The notes under the pieces: model-generated
The model's database searches: none
Seen by the model: the letters and a program-made list of their open reading frames with translations, nothing else
Told to the model about the DNA's origin: nothing
Assembly (NCBI GenBank): GCA_021827225.1
Contig: JAKAXG010000144.1
Location: 1-8,767, forward strand
DNA length: 8,767 bases
Reading direction: 5' to 3'
DNA from: Actinomycetes bacterium
Lineage (GTDB): Bacteria; Actinomycetota; Acidimicrobiia; Acidimicrobiales; Palsa-688
Shown: positions 1 to 6,143 of the stretch, in pieces
Layout: every line of letters starts with the position of its first letter
Numbering within the stretch: the first letter of the stretch is position 1
Position numbers and translations under genes: made by a program

Positions 1-830
1 GCCCGGCCGTCCTCGAGGAGCATCACGACCACCGTCGGGGCCGCGCACATGTGGGTGATGCCATCGGATGCGAGGGCCTGCCACGCCGCCGAGGGGATGA
101 CCTGGCGCATGCAGACGTGCTTGGCTCCCGCGGCGGTCACCGCCCACGTGTAGGCCCAGCCGTTGCAGTGGAACATGGGCAGGGTCCACAGGTAGGCGCT
201 GCTCACCGTCAGCCCGGCCTCGGCGATCACTCCCAGCGAGTGCAGGTACGCCCCCCGGTGGGTGGTCATCACCCCTTTCGGCCGGGACGTGGTACCCGAC
301 GTGTAATTGATCGAAAGCAGGCTGCGCTCGTCGGCCGGGCGGCTGAGACCTGACGGGCTGGCCGAGTCGACCGCCTCGTTCCACTGGTCGTCAACACCGC
401 CGGTCCACACGACCTGCGGGGCGCCGGCTCCCATCGCCGCCAGCGCCGCCTCGAGAACCTCCCGGTACATGTCGTCGGCGACGACCAGCGAGGCGCCCGA
501 GTGGTCGAGGATGTAGGCGTAGTCGCCCGACGACAGCCGGGTGTTCATCGGCACCAGCACCGCCCCTGATCCGGGCACGGCGTAGTGCAGCTCCAGAAGC
601 GCCGGCGTGTTCGGCAGCAGCGCGGCCACCCGGTCCCCGTCACGGATCCCGTACTCGCCGGCAAGCAACCCTCTGGCCCGCTCCACTTTCGCCAGGTGCT
701 GCGCGAAGTCGGCCACGTCATCGCCGTCCTGGACCGCCGGCCGGTCGGCCCAGACCTCGGCGCTGCGCAGCAGGAAGCTGATCGGCGAGAGCGGCTGGTC
801 AGCCACCGGGACAGGTTCTTCCGCGGTCAC
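1..830 (-). CDS. AMP-binding acyl-CoA synthetase, N-terminal part (cut by window edge)
   Basis: This is the first 276 residues of an adenylate-forming acyl-CoA synthetase. Such enzymes activate a carboxylic acid with ATP to an acyl-AMP and then transfer it to CoA in the cytoplasm. The P-loop-like core motif reads NYTSGTTSRPKGV at about residues 175-187, and the following WTLPMFHCNGW block (about 215-225) is typical of the medium-chain/DmdB-like branch. LLPNTPALLELHYAVPGSGAVLVPMNTRL-type sequence at 71-99 fits the same group. The C-terminal half, with the adenylate-binding and catalytic lysine motifs, lies beyond position 1. The start is the GTG at 830: an in-frame TAA lies four codons upstream, and a GGGGAG stretch sits about 12 bases before it. 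A second GTG at residue 9 is possible. The segment after residue 36 is more divergent than usual, where family members normally read F/W-T-Y/W-A-E. The lipoprotein gene upstream on the same strand ends 64 bases away. The substrate cannot be named from this fragment. Confidence 0.93.
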   Translation of the reverse strand, partial: MTAEEPVPVADQPLSPISFLLRSAEVWADRPAVQDGDDVADFAQHLAKVERARGLLAGEYGIRDGDRVAALLPNTPALLELHYAVPGSGAVLVPMNTRLSSGDYAYILDHSGASLVVADDMYREVLEAALAAMGAGAPQVVWTGGVDDQWNEAVDSASPSGLSRPADERSLLSINYTSGTTSRPKGVMTTHRGAYLHSLGVIAEAGLTVSSAYLWTLPMFHCNGWAYTWAVTAAGAKHVCMRQVIPSAAWQALASDGITHMCAAPTVVVMLLEDGR

Positions 831-894
831 AGCCGCAACTTACTCCCCGCCCTGCCCGGTGTCCGCCGGCGAGGCTGTGACCGGTGGGGGCCGT

Positions 895-1653
895 TCAGTC
901 GTTGATTCCGCAGTACAGCTGGACGTCACCGGTTGCCTGGTTGGCGGAGGCGGTCTGCAGCGGGGCCAGACTCTTCTGGCTGACAGCCTGGTCCGCCGCC
1001 GTCTTCACCGTCTCCGCCTGGCCCTTGATGCTCGCCGGCGCCTCGCTCACCAGCTTGGTGATCTCCGTCTGATTCGACTCGATCAGCGAGAGGTACTCCT
1101 GCGCGCTGGTGGCGTTGCGCAGCTGGTTGTTCAAGGTGGCGTACTTGGCACAGGCTGGCAGGTTCTTACCGGCGGCGAAGTAGGCCGGCAGCGGGGCCCC
1201 GTTGTACTGCACCCCGCAGAAGGTGTTGACGGTCGAGGCGTCGGCGCTGATCGACGGCGGGAAGTTGGCCGACCCCGACGACAGCGCCTTGGCCACCGCG
1301 GCGTCTATCTGCCGGGCCGCCGTCGCCACCGTCGGATCGGAGATCCCAGAGGCGTCATTGCCCAGGCTGGTGGCCAGCGAGGCGTGCGCCTTGAGCGCCT
1401 GTACCTCCTGGGCGGCGCTGGTGACGCCCGACTGGGCCCTGTCCAGGGCCGTGTCAGCCGAGCAGAACGCGGACTTGGCGGCGCTGGCGGCCGCCGTGGT
1501 CGACGTCGCGCCGGCGCCAGCCGCTCCCTGCGCCGACGAATGGGTGCTGCTCGAGCAGCCGGCCAGGGCCACCGCGGCGGTCAGCGCCGGAACCACCCAC
1601 AGCCTTCTGCGACCCCGGCGGATGCGTGCGCCGTGGAGAATATCGGTGTTCAC
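895..1653 (-). CDS. Predicted secreted lipoprotein with duplicated Cys-bounded domain
   Basis: The 252-residue product begins with a basic stretch (residues 10-17), a hydrophobic core (18-31) and the lipobox LAGC at 30-33. It should therefore be exported, lipidated on Cys33 and anchored on the outer face of the membrane. A low-complexity Ser/Ala/Gly/Thr linker follows (34-61). The rest is Ala-rich and probably helical. It has only four further cysteines (64, 146, 168, 248), in a repeating layout: one Cys opens each half, and FCGV (145-148) or YCGI (247-250) closes it. This suggests two copies of a disulfide-closed helical unit of about 85 residues. I do not recognise the family and propose no function. 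The GTG start at 1653 is preceded by AAGAAGGGG at a good distance. The frame stays open much further upstream without coding character, so a longer start is unlikely. The gene is followed on the same strand by the acyl-CoA synthetase. Confidence 0.88.
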   Translation of the reverse strand: MNTDILHGARIRRGRRRLWVVPALTAAVALAGCSSSTHSSAQGAAGAGATSTTAAASAAKSAFCSADTALDRAQSGVTSAAQEVQALKAHASLATSLGNDASGISDPTVATAARQIDAAVAKALSSGSANFPPSISADASTVNTFCGVQYNGAPLPAYFAAGKNLPACAKYATLNNQLRNATSAQEYLSLIESNQTEITKLVSEAPASIKGQAETVKTAADQAVSQKSLAPLQTASANQATGDVQLYCGIND

Positions 1654-1750
1654 GAGTGTTCGCCCCTTCTTGCCTATCCGTCCGGTTGATCCCGTCCGGC
1701 CTGTTCTATCAGGTGGGCTCGGGCCGCTCAATGCACGGCGGCCCCGGCCA

Positions 1751-1778
1751 GGGGGGCGGGGGCGGGGGCGGGGGCGGG
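1751..1778 (+). repeat. Short G-run tandem repeat, potential G-quadruplex
   Basis: Five runs of G (6, 5, 5, 5 and 3 bases) are separated by single C residues, so the tract is a GGGGGC tandem repeat of about 28 bases. Single-base loops between long G-runs are the arrangement most favourable to a G-quadruplex on the plus strand. It lies in the leader region of the lipoprotein gene, about 100 bases before its GTG start. The minus-strand transcript would therefore carry the C-rich complement. Confidence 0.7.
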
Positions 1779-1841
1779 CTGCCCGTGAGGGGCCTGCGAT
1801 CAACCGGAGCGGGGGGCACCCTCCCGCCGATATCCTACGCC

Positions 1842-1881
1842 TTGACTGTGCCGTAGGACGTAGTATCGTTCTACGTAGTAC
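1842..1881 (+). promoter_or_regulatory. Candidate promoter overlapped by a TetR-like palindrome
   Basis: TTGACT (1842-1847) and TATCGT (1864-1869) are 16 bases apart and resemble -35 and -10 boxes reading rightward. Overlapping the -10 is an inverted repeat, ACGTAG-7-CTACGT (1858-1863 and 1871-1876). It extends to outer GTA/TAC pairs (1853-1881) with two mismatches per arm. Such 25-30 base palindromes over a -10 are typical operators for dimeric repressors such as TetR. The puzzle is direction: rightward transcription would run antisense into the PaiB-like gene, and no plus-strand gene follows. It may instead control the leftward lipoprotein gene, or be left over from a lost regulator gene. 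No regulator of this class is visible in the window. Confidence 0.4.
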
Positions 1882-1892
1882 GAGCGGAGGCC

Positions 1893-2513
1893 TTAGGGGG
1901 CGGCGAGTCGACGCTCTGTGTGGGCAGCGGCAGAGAAGTCGCCTGCGCGGTGGCGGGCCCGAAGCCGGTCGATGACGGCCTGGCGGTGATGGCGATCGAC
2001 ATTCCCTCCGTACTTGAACTTCGCGGCTACTTCCTCGACCGACAGCACGACCGCTCGGATCGCGTGGAGCTTGCCGGCATGCGATACCAGGGGATCGGCG
2101 ACGGGGATTGACGGCTGGAACGCCGCGAGTTGGCGGCGCAGGACGTCGGCAATCGTGGCCGGGTCGTTCCTGACTTCGGCGTGCCCCTTGAGTTGCACAG
2201 CGGCGTAGTAGGTGGTCGGAATGCCAAGGGCAGGATCTTCGTCGCCTATGGCCTTCCAGTCCGAGGGTATGAATGCCCAGTCGCCGGCGACGGATAGCAC
2301 CGCTCGTGGATTGGCTTCGAGCGCTTCGAGGACGGGGTTCGGACGGGCGAAGTGCACCAGGACCTCGGATCCCTCCAGGACGAACTGGGTGGGGGCGATG
2401 GCCGGGTACTCCAGGCCGGCTCCAGGGGCGATGAAGTGGCCGAACGCCTGCTTCTCCACGAACGGACGCCACTCATGCTCACCGAAGGTGCGATCCGGTG
2501 CGGCGATGTACAT
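1893..2513 (-). CDS. PaiB-like FMN-binding negative transcriptional regulator
   Basis: The 206-residue protein matches the FMN_bind_2/PaiB family throughout its length. These are split-barrel flavin-fold proteins; Bacillus PaiB was described as a repressor of protease and sporulation genes, and the biochemical role elsewhere is mostly unknown. Recognisable blocks are the N-terminal MYIAAPDRTF (family MYxPxxF), APTQFVL and VHFARPNP around residues 40-60, AFIPSDW (about 80-86), IPTTYYAAVQLKG (about 95-107; the family usually has VPTWNY, so the Trp-Asn pair is replaced by Thr-Tyr), and a C-terminal AAKFKYGGN corresponding to the usual KFKLSQN. The ATG at 2513 is chosen because the family starts there. 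The frame continues to an ATG at 2624, but the extra 37 residues show no homology. No good SD precedes either start. The gene is monocistronic in appearance. Confidence 0.85.
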   Translation of the reverse strand: MYIAAPDRTFGEHEWRPFVEKQAFGHFIAPGAGLEYPAIAPTQFVLEGSEVLVHFARPNPVLEALEANPRAVLSVAGDWAFIPSDWKAIGDEDPALGIPTTYYAAVQLKGHAEVRNDPATIADVLRRQLAAFQPSIPVADPLVSHAGKLHAIRAVVLSVEEVAAKFKYGGNVDRHHRQAVIDRLRARHRAGDFSAAAHTERRLAAP

Positions 2514-2701
2514 GAAGAAGACGCTACGGCACCTCGAGGCCGGTAAGGCCGACCTTCTCAACTCGGGGCCAGTTCTCTTCTCTCCGTCCCTGATCACCCA
2601 ATCACCCACCCGGCCGCGACTCAACCAGATGAGGAGGCGCGAACGGCCCCGGACCGGCGATCCGGGTCGGTCACCCCGGCGGCGACGGCGCCGGCTACCG
2701 G

Positions 2702-2932
2702 ATGGCCGCCCTGTGGCTGACCGACAGCGAATACACCGACTTCCTTCGCGCCCTCATCAGAGTCATCCAGCCCCGGACCGCGCTCGCCCCCGCCAAGGGC
2801 CGACGCCGGCGCCTCATCTACGGCGTCGCTCTCCCCGACGCCGACGCCGAACAGTCACCGGCCCCGGCGGGCAGATCCCGGAAGGCCGCAAAGCTCGCTC
2901 GGCGTTCCCGTCCTCGCCCGTCAACGACCTGA
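2702..2932 (+). pseudogene. C-terminal remnant of an ArsR/HTH-type regulator
   Basis: The frame reads YRMAALWLTDSEYTDFLRAL, then a VIQPR block, and later KGRRRRLIYGVALP. This resembles the C-terminal effector part of actinobacterial ArsR-like winged-helix regulators, which often read LWLTDEEYxxFLxxLxxVxQPR followed by GRRRRxL. The winged-helix N-terminus is missing. The frame is closed by a TGA at 2630, only 24 codons before the ATG at 2702, and no HTH-like sequence appears in any frame just upstream. About 75 codons remain. I therefore treat it as a truncated relic rather than a functional gene, although a short expressed protein cannot be excluded. The family assignment rests on pattern memory only. 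Confidence 0.42.
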
Positions 2933-2938
2933 CCGACC

Positions 2939-2966
2939 CACCGGCCCCCTTCGTCAGCGGCCGGTG
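2939..2966. terminator. Perfect 8-bp inverted repeat at the crotonase 3' end
   Basis: CACCGGCC (2939-2946) and GGCCGGTG (2959-2966) form a perfect stem with a 12-base loop that contains the stop codon of the crotonase gene. No T-tract follows on either strand, so it is not a canonical intrinsic terminator. Its position between two convergent reading frames suits a GC-rich actinobacterial terminator. Confidence 0.35.
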
Positions 2967-3748
2967 AACTTCGGCTGGCGGCGCTCGGTGAACGAGCGGA
3001 CACCCTCCATGTGGTCCTCGGTCTCCCACAACACGTCGCCGAGCGCCTGCTGGTACTCGCCGAGCGCAGTCCAGGGCATCTCGAAGCTCTTGTGAAACGA
3101 GCGCTTGATCGCCTGCTGGGCGAGCGGCGGGCCGGCGGCGATCTTGCGGGCCATGCGCATCGCCTCGCTCATAAGCTCGTCGTTCGGCACGACCTTGGAG
3201 ACCAGGCCGATGCGCTCGGCTTCGGCGGCCTCGACGAGGTCGCCGGTGAGCGTCAACTCGTACGCCTTCGACAGGCCGACGAGCTGGCGGAGGATGAAGG
3301 TGCCGCCGATCGTGCCCATGACGCCGCGGCGCACGAAGAACCAGCCGAACTTCGCCGCGTCCGAGGCGATACGGATGTCGCAGTACAAGGCGATGTCCAT
3401 GCCGTAGCCCACCGCCGGGCCGTTCACCGCGGCGATCGTCGGCTTCTGCAGGCCGAAGATCACATCCAGAGAGGTCTCGCCGTGCTTGATGCGGTTGGCC
3501 TGGCGGCTGATGCGCCGCGAGGTACGGTCCTCGGCGAGGAAGATCGCCTGGAAGTCGTCGCCGGCACAAAAGCCGCGGCCCTCGCCGGTGATCACCAGGC
3601 AGCGCACCGCGTCATTGGCGCGGACGTCGTCGATCGCCTCGAGGATCTCCGCGGTCATCTCGGGGCGGATGGCATTCATCACCTCGGGCCGGGTGAAGGT
3701 CAATGTGGCGACACCGTCGTCGGCCACCTCATAGGAGATATCGCTCAT
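2954..3748 (-). CDS. Enoyl-CoA hydratase/isomerase (crotonase) superfamily protein
   Basis: The 264-residue product has the full crotonase layout: N-terminal strand with FTRPEVMNAI (18-27), first oxyanion-hole segment GRGFCAGDD (57-65), and second oxyanion-hole segment VNGPAVGYGMDIAL (108-121). A C-terminal helical region includes PPLAQQAIK and ends with SFTERRQPKFTGR. Family members bind an acyl-CoA and stabilise an enolate. The two glutamates used by classical enoyl-CoA hydratase (rat Glu144 and Glu164) are not conserved: the first position is Asp118 and the second is Phe138 in the segment FGWFFVRRGVMGTIGG. It belongs near the RRG-containing subgroup but also lacks the Glu that usually follows that motif (RRGxxPE; here Thr146). 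It is probably not a simple hydratase. The ATG at 3748 has no clear SD. Acyl-CoA metabolism is the safe inference; the reaction is unknown. Confidence 0.92.
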   Translation of the reverse strand: MSDISYEVADDGVATLTFTRPEVMNAIRPEMTAEILEAIDDVRANDAVRCLVITGEGRGFCAGDDFQAIFLAEDRTSRRISRQANRIKHGETSLDVIFGLQKPTIAAVNGPAVGYGMDIALYCDIRIASDAAKFGWFFVRRGVMGTIGGTFILRQLVGLSKAYELTLTGDLVEAAEAERIGLVSKVVPNDELMSEAMRMARKIAAGPPLAQQAIKRSFHKSFEMPWTALGEYQQALGDVLWETEDHMEGVRSFTERRQPKFTGR

Positions 3749-3903
3749 GCACCAGTCGTAGCACTAGCAGATCTCACGCTCATCCTTCCCGGAAGCCTGA
3801 CACATGCGAGTCCCCCCTACCGGGTCCGGAGGTAGTCGACAACTAGGTCGCCCGGCGTCGTCGATTGGTGGTGCCCGCAGTAGGGAGAGACAGGCGCGAG
3901 CCG

Positions 3904-4166
3904 GTGCCGTTCGAGGTATACGAACCTGGCGTGTATGTGCACGGCACCAGGGCGCACCTGGCCGTGGGCGAACTGGTGGTCTCCGGCCGGGAGTCCAACT
4001 TCGAGAGGGCCGGGTCATGAACATCGTCTACTTCACGGCCACGCTCGACGCCGCTACCTGGGGAGCCGAGCTCGCCTCTGGTGAAGGCCCCGGGCGGATC
4101 TGTCTCGTTGAGCCGACAGCCGAGTTCGAAGACGACCCCAACATCACCGACAAGAATTTCCCTGGG
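3904..4166 (+). pseudogene. arr: Rifampin ADP-ribosyltransferase (Arr) pseudogene: frameshifted and 3'-truncated
   Basis: Arr inactivates rifamycins by NAD-dependent ADP-ribosylation and is normally about 140 residues. The first frame (GTG 3904 to TGA 4018-4020) encodes VPFEVYEPGVYVHGTRAHLAV and continues through ELVVSGRESNFE. The second frame carries on with MNIVYFTATLDAATWGAELA, the LVEPTAEFEDDPNITDKNFPG block, and then nothing Arr-like. The His of HGTR, the Tyr of VYF and the acidic DDPN segment expected of the Arr active site are present, but in two different frames. Restoring one base near 4005 (giving NFEEGRVMN) joins the frames. After NFPG at 4166 the family continues NPTxSYR; here unrelated sequence begins, so about 50 C-terminal residues are missing. 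The first-frame stop and an ATG in the second frame overlap as ATGA, so two peptides could be made, but the 3' loss should still abolish activity. The gene is divergent from the crotonase gene. Confidence 0.85.
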
Positions 4167-4170
4167 AGCT

Positions 4171-4416
4171 TCACCTCTCTTCGGATCGGATCGCGGCCAG
4201 AGCAGCTTCGAGGGCGGCATCGTCGCCATCCTCGGCCGGGCTGACCCGACCGCTGGTGATCGGGTCGTCCCACGGGTCGGCACGGACCGGGACCAGATGG
4301 GCGACCGCCCGTCCACGGTCGGTCACCTCCAGGGTCTCTCCGCCGGCGACTCTTGCTGGGTAGCGACTCGCATGTTGACGCAGTTCTCGGACCCCGATCC
4401 GATCCATGTGCTGCAT
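4171..4416 (-). CDS. Phd/YefM-family antitoxin, orphan (toxin missing)
   Basis: The 81-residue product carries the Phd/YefM DNA-binding fold at residues 5-45: RIGVRELRQHASRYPARV, then GGETLEVTDRGRAVAHLVPV. An acidic/Ala-rich C-terminal tail (about 46-81, ending AALAAIRSEER) would normally neutralise a PIN-type toxin. Start ATG 4416 is preceded by GGAG seven bases upstream; a second ATG at codon 4 is possible. In such operons the toxin gene follows directly, often overlapping the antitoxin stop. Here the stop overlaps a GTG (4174-4172), but the frame beyond it is the reverse strand of the arr pseudogene, not a PIN domain. The protein may still repress its own promoter or neutralise a toxin elsewhere in the genome. 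Confidence 0.85.
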   Translation of the reverse strand: MQHMDRIGVRELRQHASRYPARVAGGETLEVTDRGRAVAHLVPVRADPWDDPITSGRVSPAEDGDDAALEAALAAIRSEER

Positions 4417-4807
4417 GTAGGATCTCCGTCGCCCATCTCGTCGGCAGAACGTCCCGTGGCGTGGCCGTACAACCGGCGTTCAGGGTCAGGGGTAGGGGTG
4501 GGCTTGGGGACGGTTGAGACCAGCATTCCGGGTTGCCCCTGCGGTACCCAGGATCGTTCGCACAAAAAACGGCTTGGCTCTTCCCTGGACGCGATCGCCG
4601 GGGACCGCAACAGGCGTCGACAATCGGGCGGATCAGCTGTTCTAGCGCCGTTGGCCTCGCGGTCGATCCGCCGGATCGGCTACGCAGGCAGACATGGTGG
4701 GATCTCTAGACGGGCGGACCCTACCGCAGGGGAGGCTTCGCGGTCCGGGGCAAGGGGAAGCACCACAGGAGCTGGAGCGCGACCGTTCCGGCCTGGAAGG
4801 AGACCCT
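4417..4807. other. 390-bp intergenic region with G-rich motif; no gene recognised
   Basis: No frame here resembles a known protein. The region lies upstream of two divergent genes, the orphan antitoxin (left) and the membrane protein (right), so it should contain both promoters, but I see no convincing -35/-10 pair. It holds a potential G-quadruplex at 4483-4509 and a small inverted repeat, CGATCC-3-GGATCG, at 4664-4678 that might be an operator or may be chance. Confidence 0.5.
4483..4509 (+). repeat. Potential G-quadruplex motif
   Basis: Five G-runs of three or four bases are separated by loops of 3, 2, 1 and 3 bases (GGG TCA GGGG TA GGGG T GGG CTT GGGG). It sits in the divergent promoter region between the Phd-like antitoxin and the membrane protein. 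Confidence 0.6.
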
Positions 4808-5452
4808 ATGGTCAATGCCGGTATGGCGAGACAAGCCGCTCGAGTGGGCGGGGACCAAGGGGTCGAGTCCAACTCCCGGCTGACCGCCACCGCGGCGGTG
4901 GCGATCACCGCGCTGCTGGCGGTGGTGGCTGTCACCCTGCTCAACGTACGGGGCATGATCAACGTCCACGTGTTCGTGGGGATGCTCCTGATCCCGCCGG
5001 TGCTGGTGAAGATCGGCTCCACCGGCTGGCGCTTCGCCCGCTACTACAGCGGCTCCCCGCCCTACCGGCGGAAGGGGCCGCCGCACCCGCTGCTGAGGGT
5101 CCTCGGCCCGGTGCTGGTGGTGCTGACCGCGGCCCTGATCGGCTCGGGGGTGGCGCTGGTGCTCACCCCCCACATGCGGCCCACCCTGCTGTTCGTGCAC
5201 CAAGCCAGCTTCTTCGGGTGGCTGGCGGTGCTTGGCGTCCACTTCCTCGGCCACCTGGGCGAGACGGCCCGACTGGCCCCGCTGGACCTGGCCCACCGTA
5301 CCCGGGCCCAGGTGGCGGGGGCGTCGGCCCGGCAGTGGACCATGGCCGCGGCGCTGGCCGCCGGGGTGGTGCTGGGGGTGATCATGCTCGGCTACACCGC
5401 CCACTACCTGGGCGCCACCGTGCAGTACATCCACCACCATCATCACCACTGA
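4808..5452 (+). CDS. Five-helix membrane protein, cytochrome b561-like, with natural C-terminal His6
   Basis: The 214-residue product has five probable membrane segments at about 27-45, 50-68, 98-119, 126-148 and 178-199. His54 lies in the second; His131, His145 and His149 lie in the fourth. This is the kind of paired, buried histidine arrangement that ligates haem b in small cytochrome b561/ferric-reductase-like or DUF4405-type proteins. A haem-binding electron carrier is therefore a reasonable guess, not shown. A basic, Pro-rich loop (RYYSGSPPYRRKGPPHP, about 78-94) separates segments two and three. The protein ends YIHHHHHH: six consecutive histidines right before the stop, with mixed CAC/CAT codons. 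The ATG at 4808 is chosen because AAGGAG (4797-4802) sits five bases upstream. The frame is open to an ATG at 4694, but those 38 codons are not protein-like. No obvious operon partner is present. Confidence 0.85.
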   Translation: MVNAGMARQAARVGGDQGVESNSRLTATAAVAITALLAVVAVTLLNVRGMINVHVFVGMLLIPPVLVKIGSTGWRFARYYSGSPPYRRKGPPHPLLRVLGPVLVVLTAALIGSGVALVLTPHMRPTLLFVHQASFFGWLAVLGVHFLGHLGETARLAPLDLAHRTRAQVAGASARQWTMAAALAAGVVLGVIMLGYTAHYLGATVQYIHHHHHH

Positions 5453-5478
5453 CCCGGGGTGAGCGGCCTGCAGCGCAG

Positions 5479-6100
5479 ATGGGCGAGCCGTCATGCCTGG
5501 GGGCGTCGCCACTGCTGGCGCAGTTCCGAGAGGGTGACGAGATCCCTCGCCCGGAACGGCCCACCACTGAGACGGCGCCCCGGGTGCTGAGACATGCGCG
5601 GGCCCGAGGCTTCCTCGGAGCGCCGGAGCCTCGAGGAACGCCGGAGGCGTCGAACGTCCCTGGGGCAGCCGAGGTCATCTGCCACTACGACGTGTGCCCG
5701 GAGAACGATGTCTACCGCAATGGTGAAGCGGCTGCGCTTTTCGATTTCGACTTTTTAGCTCCCGGCCGGCGGGTCTATGGCCTGGCTCAACTTGCCAAGA
5801 TGTGCTGTCCCCTGGACGCTCCAGAAGGGGCGCGTCGGCTTGGTCTTGGCGACGTCGATCCGGTTGCCCGCCTTCGGGTTGTCGCAGACGGCTACGGCCT
5901 TCCGCTTGGCCGAGACGCCCTTGTGGACGCCATCATTGACGCCGTCGAGATCGGCGACGACTTCGTTCAGCGCCATGTCAGTGCGGGCGAACCGGCTTTC
6001 GTGGCCAATGTGGAATGCGAACGGGGGCCGGGATGGACTGGAGCGTCGGATGCGGTGGATCGCTCGGAACCGGCAGCGCATGCTCGAAGCGCTGCGCTGA
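5479..6100 (+). pseudogene. Aminoglycoside phosphotransferase-like pseudogene (internal deletion plus frameshift)
   Basis: Homology is to the APH/choline-kinase phosphotransferase family. An N-lobe piece reads RPERPTTETAPRVLRHARARG then FLGAPEP, matching the usual VRRPxGPWTxAVHxLLRHLxxxGFxGAP. It jumps almost at once to the catalytic loop ICHYDVCPEN (canonical HGDxxxxN), the metal-binding ALFDFDFLAPG, and the helical C-lobe (VYGLA, GDVDPVARLR, DGYGLP). About 80-100 residues between lobes are missing. Key positions have drifted: HGD is HYD and the conserved YDLA is YGLA. The last 31 residues (MWNANGGRDGLERRMRW, then the IARNRQRML helix) continue in the next frame. Removing one A at 6007/6008 would join FVA to MWNANGG. 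ATG 5479 is the first in-frame start after the membrane-protein gene, without a good SD. The family includes resistance enzymes and many small-molecule kinases; the original substrate is unknown. Confidence 0.75.
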
Positions 6101-6143
6101 GAGAGTGCCCGCCGTGAGATCGTCCGTTCGCGTCGTTCATGGC

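Noticed and set aside
607..1689. A 360-codon plus-strand open frame
   Set aside because: Antisense to the acyl-CoA synthetase and the lipoprotein, both of which have clear motifs; long shadow frames are common at this GC content.
1654..2472. N-terminal extension of the lipoprotein frame to 2472
   Set aside because: It would overlap the PaiB-like gene, has Arg/Pro-rich shadow composition, and would bury the signal peptide inside the protein.
2812..3569. A 251-codon minus-strand frame over the crotonase gene
   Set aside because: Arg/Gly-rich shadow of the crotonase frame.
3843..4316. A 157-codon minus-strand frame overlapping arr and the antitoxin
   Set aside because: No homology; it is the shadow of two recognised genes.
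4664..4678. CGATCC-3-GGATCG inverted repeat as an operator
   Set aside because: Too short and too easily formed by chance in GC-rich DNA; kept only as a note in the intergenic entry.
5429..5452. His6 as a vector-derived affinity tag
   Set aside because: No linker, protease site, vector sequence or uniform codons; downstream DNA is ordinary native sequence.
4081..6117. A 678-codon plus-strand open frame
   Set aside because: It runs antisense through the antitoxin and out of frame through the membrane protein. Only its last third carries homology (phosphotransferase), and that is itself broken.
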